A DNA stretch of 64,000 nucleotides from positions 39,051,115 through 39,115,114 of the forward strand of contig NC_045138.2 of NCBI RefSeq assembly GCF_008831285.2, read 5' to 3'. A model generated the notes under the pieces. That model saw nothing but the letters and a program-made list of their open reading frames with translations. It ran no database searches and was not told the DNA's origin. Positions 1 to 12,300 of the stretch are shown here, one piece after another (position 1 is the first letter of the stretch; each line of letters opens with the position of its first letter). The stretch is from Nymphaea colorata. Taxonomy: Eukaryota > Streptophyta > Magnoliopsida > Nymphaeales > Nymphaeaceae. Position numbers and translations under genes: made by a program.

Positions 1-332
1 AAAGCTAGTTCTCATCTTACATGAAATCAAAACAAGAGTGACCATATTGGAGAAATTATGGATGATAAGGAACTAGAGGGTTCAGTAAAGCTTATAGGGG
101 CAATCATGAGCAAAATATGTTTAACACATGTATTATGCCAGTAAGGTGACAAACAACTTTATGTGGAAAACAAATTATTGCACATGTGGGAGAATGACAA
201 GTATCTGAAAAGCATTCTACAAATGTCACAAATGACAAGATTAGGTTTCAAATCTTTAATTTTTGTACTCTCTTAATTTCTTGCTAAACTTGGCTACATC
301 TTTTAATTCAAGCATTTTTATATCCTTTGAAG

Positions 333-3300
333 GTGCTGGAGCAGTTGAGTTTATTATATGCCATGCGGAGGTTTCTATTGCATTTGTTGAAGAGAAAAAG
401 ATCGCTGAGGTATGATCTTTATGCTTGCATATGCTAAATGGTGTTTGATAGTGACTTATTGATTGAAAGCGTGGATTCTCTCACTTATGTCTAAAAGGGG
501 GCAGAACTAGTGCAGATTGGCTATGCATGTATACACTATACCTTTCTGAGAGATACAGAGTTTATTTTTGTTGAATCAACTGTCCATTTTGCTTCTCTAC
601 ATATTATAGTAAACCATTTCTTTGTACAGTATTTTTATATGGTGGTTTTGATTTCTGTTCCCATTCTAAAACGAAGATGCATCTTCAAGTTTCTTTCAGG
701 TTTTCCTTTTAGATATGCACTCAGCCTGCTTTCTGAAATAGGGAAAAGAGCAATAAGACGTCACTATCTTAATGGGTGAGAATAGCCAGTTTCATCTGTC
801 AGATAGGGGGAAAGGAAAATTAAAAATTGTGGATAGATTTTTTTCCTTGGCTCAAGAGGGGACTTAGTTTACTGGGTTTGAATCCACAACAATCAAATGT
901 TTTCACTCTTTCCTTTTTGAAGTGATCTGTCTGACTCTAAGTTGTTTTAGATTATAAGAATTCTCTTGTGCTCTAAAGCCTATAATGCTGTTTCCCCAAA
1001 TCAATTATTTCACTGTTTAGTAGCCTTATTTATCTATATTTACATCTAACTTTTTGAATTAGAGATAATTTAATTATGCGTACATTTAAATGGTCAGGTT
1101 TAGCCCAGTTCAGCTGACTGAACCGGATGTGCTGTGTCAGAGAAGCACAAGCACTGGCACTAGTGTTGACACAGGTTCCACACGGTGCTTCAGGCATTTA
1201 GAAGCACCCACATGACATTGGTAGTAACTGCTAACTTAATGTGCATGTACTGACACAGAGTTCAGTATCCTGATATAACATACAGGCTAGAAAATCAATG
1301 TGTCATGCTGTTAATGCTTTTAATTTCTTCTGGCACAGTGTTTGTGCTTTTGCTCAATTTCTCTATTTCATGATTTAATCTCAATTCATCTCTTTGTTGG
1401 TTCTTGCTTCTTGTTGACATGATCAAGTCTTTGTTTTTAGGATATCTCATGTTTAGTTCTTCAAGGACCTTGTTTATGCACAATTAATTGTCTAGGTCAA
1501 GAACTCCCGGATTTCATATTGTGTATCTATACATGCTCAAGGAATTTTCTTGAAGTAATTTGCCAATATTTCAGTCATTGTCCTTTGGATTCTAATAACT
1601 TGTGTCTTTTGTCTTCAGATGCTGAAAATCTTATCTAATTCATCAAAATTCTTGAAGAGTAAGTTTTATCTACCTGATGTGCCACCTGTTTGACTGGGTT
1701 TGAACTTTGATATTGACAAATTTTTTTATTTTTGCAGCTCTAGTTAGCTTTGGGAAGTTTCCAAATGAACAACGGGAAGAGGTTGAGAAGTTTGGCTTAG
1801 CAGCTTATTCTTGGGATGATTTTTTACTATTGGTAAGATACATTTCTAAGAATTGGAATGTTGTCGATTAATGTGCCATTTTTCTGGTTTGGTAGTTGTT
1901 TCCATATGGATGGGATTTTTTTTTTTCTTTTTCTTGCCTGATGTATGTCATTCTCACAATGTTGTTTGAATGTGCAGCCATCTGCAGAAGTGAGATGGTT
2001 ATCATGATTTGATATCTAAAATGAATGTTAGGCAATCTGGTGAATGCTGAAAATTTTTAAATTTTATTCTTGACTGCAATCATTATTTGGAGTTTGAGAT
2101 GCCCTTGGTTTGCTGTCCTTTGATCCAGGAAAAGATGGCATTTCACACTAATTTCTGAAGATCAAATCGTATTTGGTTATATCAATAGTTTACCATTAGA
2201 TCTGAAACAAGAGTATGTAGGATCATTAGATGGATCGTGATATGATATCTAAGAAGAACGTTAAGCAGTCTGGGTGGTGACGTTTTTTTTTTGAACTTTA
2301 TTCTTGAGATGCAGCCAATACTCAGATAGAGTCAAGATGTTCTTTCTTTGCTTTTCTTTGATCTGCGAAAAAATTATGCTTGATTACTAATTTCAAAGTT
2401 GGTCACAGTGTTCCATATGTCTATCTGGTTACTTTTATGCCCCATTGCCAGCCTCCACATGACGAGTCTGTCAGTGCACAGACAGATCAATGGTCACGTC
2501 TGAGGATGTGTAAGCAATCACTTATTTGTTGCTGAATCTTTATAAATTACATAAAGCTGGTAAAACTTTATTAGAAAATGTAAGGAGACGACCATTTTGG
2601 GGCGTAATAATCAACAATTCAACTTCTATCATGTTCCATCATTCCATGTAACTTTTTTTTGTGGGTCTAGATGCTACTTGTAGGGATGTACAAGGAGCGA
2701 GCCGAGCTTGAGCTCGACCAGCTTGAACTCGCTCGACTCACATATAGTTCAGCTGGAGCTCGACGCGAGCTTTATGACCTGAGCTCGAGCTCGACTCGTT
2801 TAAGCTTGTGTCCCTTAATATATATTTTTTGCTTAAATTTTTCATGTTTTGACTTAAGCCATTTAAGTTTTTGAAATTACAAAAATAAGTATTAGTGTTA
2901 GACGAGCCTAATCGAGCTTAATCGAGTCGAGTTCATCCAACTCGAACTTGACTCGTTTACAAACTCGAGTTATCAGTTAAGCTCGAACTCGACTCGTTTA
3001 ACTTTCAAGACGAGCTTAACCGAGAGAGTTCGAGTCGAGCCACTGGAGCTCATTGAACATCCCTAGCTACTTGTCAGATCTGAGTCTGATATGGGATTTT
3101 TTATCAGTTTGAACTCAAAAGAAAGCATGTTCGTATCTGATCAATTTATAGACACAAACATGTGTCTTTGCACTCATGCTTCCTGAAGTTTTTGTTCATA
3201 TCATACAACATTTATTAGAAAAACAATAGACAGATCGGTTACTGCAGAATGGAGTAGAACTCTCATTAGAGGCATTCATTATTGATCTCTTATTCTTCCA

Positions 3301-6300
3301 AACAAAGTGCAATATGCTTTATGGAATTGCTTGATATCGTTGTGTTTCTTCAACCATACTTGTGTTAGTGGTTCAGCTTTGGGTGGCATAATTCTAACTC
3401 TGGAATAATCATCCTTTTTAAGGGTCTTTTGTGATGTAAGATTTACTTGAGAAATGGAAGTTGGTGAATAAACCAATTTGTATGCAAGGTGCTTATAGTT
3501 GTTGATAATATACTGTTTTCATTGCCAGGGAGATAAAAAACAGTTTGATTTCCCATCTCCTAAGAAAGATGACATCTGTACCATAATGTATACTAGTGGC
3601 ACAACTGGTGATCCTAAGGGAGTTCTCTTAAGCAACAAGAGTATCGTCACTCTCATTTCTGGTGTTGAGCGGCTACTCGAATGTGTGAATGAAGAGGTAA
3701 ACAATAAAGCCTACTTAGACTACCACTTCCCTCTTTCATTTTGTTATTCCACGTAGATACATGTAAGGGATATGCTTCTCGGTTTGATAAGGAAAATTCG
3801 ACATTGTCTTCAATTCACCAGCAAAATGTCAGGTCAAACTCCATAATGCTTTTTCTCAATACAATTTCATTTTTTTTCCTCTTTAGCCTTTTTTCATAAC
3901 AATCTTGCAAATTGTGAAGCTTAAACAGTTTGGGGTCCTCTATTGAGTGCATTTAGCAGAAAACTGTTTTTTCACACTATTCTTGTCTACTAATGCAATT
4001 TTAAGGCCAGTAGTAAGGTATTACTCTCTCACCCTTTATGTACTTGCATAATCTTGTTGCTGATATTTTCTATTCCAAATTTCCAGTTGACTCACAAGGA
4101 TGTTTACTTATCTTACCTACCGCTTGCACACATATTTGATCGGGTAATTGAAGAACTATTTATATGGAAAGGCGCTTCAATAGGATTTTGGCATGGGGTG
4201 AGTGATCATTTTGTTTTCTAATAGGCAAAATTGTTCAATTTCACTTACTGTATAAATCAATTTCAGGATGTTAAATTATTGGTCGATGATATTGGAGAAC
4301 TAAAACCAACCATCTTTTGTGGTGTCCCACGTGTTCTGGATCGAATATATTCAGGTGAATAAATGAGTTCCAATTGACTTCTCTGTTGTTCTAGTTTGCA
4401 TGACTGAGATGATGCCTTCGAGTTTGGAGCTCTTAAATGATATTTTCTGTGGTTAACCACTAACCAGATACATGGCAAGTCAATCTGTTCAGCCATTAAG
4501 TTATGCATGCCTTGTAGCATGCTTAGAGAAGTTTTCAGATTAATTTTTAATTCAACACCTCCAAGTTCGTGGTGCCTTGATGGTTTTTGCAATTGGTTCT
4601 GGTCTTGACCATCTTATTCCAACCACTGATTAAGACCATTGAAAGTTTTTTCTGATATGTCCTCCGAAACTTTTGCTCTTTCTTGTATAATCAGTTGTTA
4701 GTGCGGAAAAGGGCAATTGGCAAAGAGAGGCTGAGGGTGGAAAGAAATGATATAAAGACTGAAGTATCAAAAGAAGGCAACAGTGGGAAAGCAAAAAATA
4801 AGAGAAATAATTGGATTTACTCCACTGATCATAGAAGTAAAGAACGAAGAAGAAAAGGATGTGAGCAGACTAAAAATATAATTGATTTTCCTCTAGTTCT
4901 CTTTAACAGTTCGACTTACACTTAGGTCTTTTGGTCATCATGCTTCCAGTTCAAGTTTTATGGCTACAAAGATATACAGGATAGGTAATCTTAGGCGTTT
5001 GATATCATGGTAAATCTTATTGCAGGTCAATGCTAGTAATTTTCATCTGTCACCACATGTTATGTAGTCCAACGTTAATTACCTTAAGAGTCTAGATTAA
5101 TTTGATGTTAATTAGATAAAGAGGTTCAAATTCAAACTTGAAATCATTTCATAACTTATGAACAAACAACCTCTGAAAGGATCAAGTGAGCTTTTTGAGA
5201 ATAACTAAACTTGCACTAGTGAGACCTGGAATGTAAACCTTTGGTAAGAATCCTCAAGATGCAGATCCACACTTGAACATGTGATTCAATTTCAAAAGTG
5301 GCATAAATTTCTTCACCTAAGTTATAAACCAAATCCATCGATAGCTTTCTGTCCATCCTCAAAACCTTTAGAAAACAAAATGCTTCTCTTTAGGCACTTA
5401 GGGCCGTCACCTTTGGCCTTGTCCTGGGTATCACCTGACATAACCTGAATTACTGGGTTTAGCTGAAGAAAGGCAAGCTGGATAAAATATGAGTAGATTT
5501 AGGTCTTTCTTTTAGAACCTGACTAGGTTCCAGTTTGAGAATGAAAATGATGTTAGGATGTTGAACGCCTGATCTGGAGGAGAAATAGCTTGATTAGTCA
5601 TTACTCATTAGACATTTGACCTGAATATGTAATAATTACATGACCAAAAAATGTGCTTGACTGGGGTGCTAATGGGCTTCAGATAGTCAACTACGTATTC
5701 CAGGTGAAGTTCTAAACTGATATAAGTTTTATGAATTTAAGTTGGAAAAAGTCTTTATGCATAACTCTTTATTTATCAGTTGGTTATATAATCACACGCT
5801 AAGTCAACCTATTAACACTTTGATTCAGGTCCTAGATTGAGATAGAAAGAGAAAAGCAGTTCCATTCTACAAACCCTACACAGTACATACCCTTTATGAC
5901 TCACCTTTCCATGTTAGCACATAACACTCTCCTCCTTTTCGAAGGGGGATGTGCAGAATTGATTTTTCCTACATATATATGTGCATGTGCATGTGCATGC
6001 GTGCGTGTGACCTGACTAAAAATTCGCTAACAATAGTGGTTTTTTATGTCTATACATCTGGCCCAACCCCGACCTGTCATTGATCTGAGCCTCTGTTTCT
6101 GTAGCCTCTGCCCTTGATGTCTATGCTTACTATGCTGCTAGAATCACCACCACCATAACTATTCAGCCCTAACACACATTGTCTCATCCCTTAGTGTCTA
6201 CCCATTCTTCAGAGAGGAATTTATGTCTGGCAATTGAGGCACTTCAATAGCTCGGATAAATCTACAGTACTGCTGGTTAAAGACACTGTATGGTAGCATT

Positions 6301-9300
6301 TTATCATGCTGCTAAGTGGCAGTTTTTGGTGGAATTTTTGGTTGTTGGTAGAGAGCAGTTTGTTACAACATGCTACTAGTGATGTGCAGCTACCTTGCAC
6401 AATATGCTTCATTGCTTCTTAGCTTTTCTCTCCTGGGTCACCTCCCTCCTTTAGCTATCAATATTATTGAATTAAAATGTCGATTATTTGCGGATTCCAG
6501 CTTAAACAAGGGCAAGAGGGCATGTCATTTATAACCATAATGGCACACCCTAATCAGCAACTACTGATACTTTTTACTTGGGTTACACACAGCATTATTT
6601 AAGTATTTGATATATCTATTGAATATTTTTTATTTTGGTGTCTGGATATATCAGGGCTTATGCAAAGAATCTCCTCAGGCGGGCTTTTGAGAAGAACACT
6701 GTTTAATATTGCACATTCATAGTAAGTATCTTTGTGCTGTTCAATTTAACTAATGATATTGCTATTTTAAAATGTAGCAGTCCATTAGTTAAGGTTATCC
6801 TCATCAACCTCTTAGTGATGACCAGTAGCTTTGGTCAGAGGGTAGCAAATGGCAGGCCGAGGAATCACAAGCTGTGGTTTCTGGTCATAGTTGTGATTTT
6901 TCGGGCTGTGATTTCCTGTTAGAGGACCACACATGTGATTTTTGGTACAGGGTCAAAGGCCATGGCTTTTTGACTCAATAGCTTGTGATCTTTCAGTGCC
7001 TGCTATGAATCGCTAGGCGCTATTATAATTCAGAAACCATGGGATGCATCACATGTGCCTGACACATATGCCTTTTCTTCTCAGAGATCTTACTTTTGGA
7101 TTCTCCTTATTGTTATATACCATTATCTTGGTGAAAATGAATTGCAGATACAAGCAAGAAGCTTGCATTTTGCATGACATTATTTCTACTCTTGCTTACA
7201 TTAGAATCTTAACTATTGGAATCTTAACCATGCAGTAAATATAATTGTATGAAAAAGGGGTTCAAACATGAGCAGGCTGCTCCAATATTTGATGCAATAG
7301 TTTTCAGTAAGGTGAGAGTGTGTTTACTATTCAGAATGTCTGGATGCTTAAGTCTAGCTTGTTTTATTTTTTTAGTTTTTTGATAATTGCCGTTCTCATG
7401 TGTGAGATTCAACATACCATAGGTAAGACAAGGATTAGGAGGTCGTGTACGGCTCATTCTCTCTGGTGCAGCACCACTTGCTACTCATGTAGAAGCTTTT
7501 CTAAGAGTCGTGTCATGTGCACATGTTTTACAGGGCTACGGTATGTCTGCCTGCAAAATGCATTTAAACTTCGTACATTTAAACGAGTTATGTTCTGCAG
7601 AAGTCCGTTCGCCACATATCAGTTTTTTTCTTTGCTTGTTAGCAACTATGAGGAAAATTATTGCAGACATTGGGATGCTTATTTTTTATAATTCTATCTA
7701 CCTTGAGATGCACTAGTCACCTTCGTAGGGATGCACTAGCATCTCCAAGGCCAGTGCATCTTGTAGGTGTAAAATGGAGTCTCTGCAGGCAGTGGAAACT
7801 TTAGCCTTCATTATATGCCTCTGTTAGCTTTTAGGCTGATCAACATAGTGGGATTATTGTTTGTTGCTTTCCTTAGCTCAAGGTGGATGTTAATGAGAAT
7901 AAAAACGAGACTTATGTCACCTGACAAGTCTTGTAAAAACCGTCCTGGCAAACTTATACCAAGTCTTGAGGCACATGTTGATTCATCTCCCAAAGGGCCC
8001 GTTTGATGGCATGGAAGAGTTTAACGTGGTAAATTTACCATGGTAAATTTTTCTGAAAAAATTTAGAGGATGAAATTTCTCCCTCTTTCAATCTGAGGCC
8101 CTGTTTGATAACATGGTAGAATTTAACGTGGTAAAATTAACCGTTTGATGCACAAGGTAGTTTTTTGCAGGGTAAAATTAACCCTGTTTGATGCACATGG
8201 TAGAAGATTTGAGACTTTTTTCAGGACTGTTAGTAGTAGTTGTTTTTTTTTTCTTCTCCTCCCCAATTTCATGTGGGAAGAAATTGGAAGATGATCTTCC
8301 AAAACAACAAAATGTTGATATTTACACCTACGCATTAAGCATGTTGTACCAACATCAGTTTTAGGTAAAAAAAAAAAAAAACACAGTTGTAAGGTATGAA
8401 CATTGAACAAATATATACATTGCTATATAAATTTAAATAAGCACAAATTCATGTTTCAAAGAAAAAAGTGTCTTGCAGCAAAGTCATGACTCATCTTTGT
8501 TGTGTAATACAGACACACACATATAGCAATTTACTAAGTTATGCCACATCACTTCAAATGGAAATTACTAGTGTATACTATATTACAATAACTTTGTTAC
8601 AGGAAGAGCATGCCAACGTAAATTAGCAAATAGTTTGCTTTCAGTTGTCCAGATGTCAAAATAGAATGCAATTACATAAAAAGGAAAGTTTCAAGAGGAT
8701 AAATGAGCTCCTTCTAGTGTTTTTCTTTTTTCTCATGAAATCCAGCAAAAGGTGCATACAGAACATACTTCATATTAGATACAATCAAAATTTTTCACAT
8801 GCATAAAAAGATATGCTTGGATAAGTACAGTTTCTGACTTTGACAGGATTAGAAATCAATTAAGAACCACAGGCAACATAAAATGTCTACAAAGGGAACA
8901 ACAGAACAACAAAATAAGAATAAGACATTTTATTTAGTAAGTCCCATCAATGATTGCTTAGCGTTCAAAGTTGAAACAGTAGGATAGAGTCATTGAGTGA
9001 TGAGATAACACATTAGAGTGATGACTATCAAGTTAAAGGGATTTAAACGTTCAATTCAGCAATTCTTGGATTCTGAGTACTGAGAAATGAGTTCTAACCA
9101 GCCCTTTGCAGGAAAAGCCCGCCTCAGGACCTTTGTCCACGTTCTTGCATCGGCAGATTGAGAATTTCACCATTTGCACCAAGCAAATATGCCTCCAGAT
9201 TAGAACAATACAATGTTACAAGTTCCAGTGCTTTATCAAGTCTTGAGCCTTTCTCAACAGAGTTGAAAAATTTGCTTATTATTACCAATCATCATATTCA

Positions 9301-12300
9301 AATGAACAAGGAAATATCATTGCTGAAGTAAGAATGCCGATCAAAGAACAGATACCGTCCTCGACTTGTAGCAGCCAGGACATCAAGAAACTTTATCAAC
9401 AGAGTTGACAAATTTGCTTATTATTACCAAGCATCGATATACAAATGAACAAAGAAATATCATTGCTGGAGTGAGAATGCCGATCACGCTACCACACTGA
9501 AATTGAAAGTTCAGATACCGTCCTCAACTTGTAGCAGCCAGGACATCAATAAATTAAAAAACATAAACACATTCTAATCTATGCATCCTTGCCTCTCCCC
9601 GTTCAGTCAAACAGAATCTAAAATACCTTTATTGAGAACTCCAAACTCCCGCATGTAAACACTAAAAAATCACTAAGCTTTCTTTGCCGCATGGATGCAA
9701 CCCAGTGACGAGCACAACTACTGTTTCAGAACCACCCGTGAAGATACCCAAGTGAATTAGAAAAATTGATTACACAGAACTGCATATGAATTAGCCTTTG
9801 GCAGTGTTGCAACAGCTAAGGGCATAGAGAAGTGATGAGATCTTCAAATTTCTTGTGAACTGATGAGAAACTGTAGTTGGACAAGTAAAAGAGAAGGGCT
9901 CAACTTTGTCAATTAGATTACGGGAGCAGCCTCACATGCAAATAAAGCAAAACCAGGTACGGACTAGAGCATCAAGGAAGCATTGCCCTCAATCTCAGAG
10001 CTCATTGTCCTGCTACCAGCACATAATAGTGCCACAGAAGATACAAGAAGGAAGCAGAAACCATGATTAGAGAACTGGGAGAATAGGTCAGCGGTAGAAA
10101 AATCAGGTTTTTAAGAGTAATCAATACAATAAGAGGTTCTTTCTATGAAACAACATGCATTTGTCCATCCTCCTGATTGTCGTTTGCTGCAAACCACATT
10201 AGACTGTAGAGGACCCCAAGTGAGGCATTCCCAACATGGATTCTACATGAATACCAAACAAGTGCAGACCAAACAACCCCAGAGCAGGAAGATACCTGCA
10301 GCAAAGGTGAGGAACAAGAGAGCAAGAGAGGAGGAGACACAGCTAGAGAAGGGGGATGCAGAAAGAGAGGAGGACACACAGCGAGAGAAGATATACCTGT
10401 GCAGCGAGACAGGAGAGGTTCCGTCGAGTGCGAGTGAGGAAGGGAAAGCAGCAAGAGAGGGGAAGATGGGCGTCCATGGGAGGGGAAAGCAGCAAGAGGG
10501 GAAGATGGGCGTCCATGGGAGGGGAAAGCAGCAAGAGGGAAAGATGGGCGTCCATGGGAGGGGAAAGCAGCAAGAGAGGAGAAGATGGCGTCCACAGGAG
10601 GGAAAAGCAGCAAGAGAGGGGAGCGTCCACGGGAGGGGAAAGCAGCAAGAGAGAGGAGCATCGTCCACGGGAGGGGAAAAATTGAGAGCCTAACGGCTCT
10701 CAGTTTTGTCTCCGCGAAAAAGTCCGACCTCACAGGTCAGACTTTTTCACGGGTGAAATTTCACCCGAACTTAAGAGTGAAATCGAGTGAAATTTTATCA
10801 CGTTTGTTGCGTTGGGAGGTGAACGGGTGGAATTTCACCCACCCATACAGATTTCAACCGATGCACAAGATTTTTTCTATGCATGAAACGGGCCCTAAAG
10901 TGACAGTCTGGGAGTTCAACATACGACTGGCCTTGAACATCTGTTAAAATGATACTTCCTGATGATAGAGGCAGCACTTGTTATGTACCTTTTCCTTGTC
11001 CTTTTTCTCTAATCTCAGAAGAGGATCTGACTGCAGGTCCTAATTGGCCTAGTGATATTGGACCCTTACCCTGAAATACCTTTTCTCACGACCTGAAATT
11101 TAGGTCTTTGTTCTCGCCTATCTATCATCTACAATTGGCTGTCTAGTTTTCATGTGGCGAATGGAGGTTTGTATCATCGTTCATCAATAAAACCAAACTA
11201 GGATGGGGAAAGTGCCCCATCATTTTACTAGAAAAAGCATAGTGAGGAGGAGGGATTTTGTGCTGCAACCAATCTTGTAAAGTGGGTATAGTAATCTGTG
11301 TTGGTTGGGCTAATAGATACATCATAATGCATCCAAAACTATTGCTATCATAACTTTATTTTTTAATTAAATAAAATCAACAAAACAAGAAAAAATAGAA
11401 AAAATCAAGAAAAATAGGTTCTCTATAAAAATATGTCATACATAAATATAACCTTATAGGCTTATATTGATATGAACATTCATCAAGTTAAGTATTTAAT
11501 AAAAAAAAAACTAATGTCATAACTCATAAACCATAACACATCAAGAAATAAGTTTAAAGTATTATACTTCACAAGATGAGATGAAATAGTTGAATGCAAA
11601 TAATATATGAAAATATCATCATGATCATTCATCATCCTCATCTTCATTCTCATTCTCATTGTCATTTCCGTCTTCTTCTTCAAATCAAATGTCCTTGTGG
11701 ACATAGCCAGGTTCACTTTCACATGGATGTTCACCTGCAAATTGACAGTTCCTCTTTCAAATTGATAATTTCTCCTTAGAACCCAACTCAAAAAAGGGGG
11801 ACTCAGGGTTGTATTGTCTTGTACAATAAGATATAGGGTTATGTATCATAAAATACACACGATATACCACTTTTTAAGATATGGGTGGTGTATCATATCA
11901 TATTTCTTAATAGATATGATATATATATTGCAACATACAGCTACATATTATAGGATGCATACAACAGTGGCTGCAACTAGTCGCTATTAATTGCTTCCAT
12001 CAAAGAAAGGACTGAGTTTCTCCTACAGTTTGTGCCTTCATGGTTTGGGAATAACATCTGTTGGCATACATAAACTGTTTTTACTTTGGTTGAGAGTCTA
12101 TGGGCGGAAGTCTTCATTTGATTTCATGTGGAAAATCTCAAAGATCCAATCTCCATGTTCACTGATAGTACCTTTCTGATGCTACATCATTGTTTCCTGC
12201 AGGTCTCACTGAAACATGTGCAGGGACATTTGTTTCTCTACCGAATGAACTGTCAATGCTTGGTACTGTTGGGCCTCCTGTTCCTAATGTGGATGTACGC

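Larger units (their letters stand above)
7995..10895. mobile_element. About 2.9-kb non-autonomous TIR DNA transposon in the largest LACS intron
   Basis: The left end reads GGGCCCGTTTGATGGCAT; the right end, read inwards on the minus strand, is GGGCCCGTTTCATGCAT. These termini resemble PIF/Harbinger (Tourist) ends, but the flanks (CAAA on the left, TAAAG on the right) give no clean duplication, so superfamily and exact ends are uncertain. A second end-like segment (GGCCCTGTTTGATAACATGG, about 8096) repeats the first 60-100 bp, suggesting a tandem or nested copy. The interior has a degenerate duplication (9251-9552), a minisatellite (10441-10680) and no recognisable transposase. It accounts for most of the intron 7541-12202. 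Confidence 0.68.

Noticed and set aside
10143-10733. Open frames of up to 196 codons on both strands
   Set aside because: They are created by a stop-free minisatellite; the translated repeats (SCCFPLPW-like and GRGKQQE-like) appear in several frames at once and lie inside a transposon in a LACS intron.
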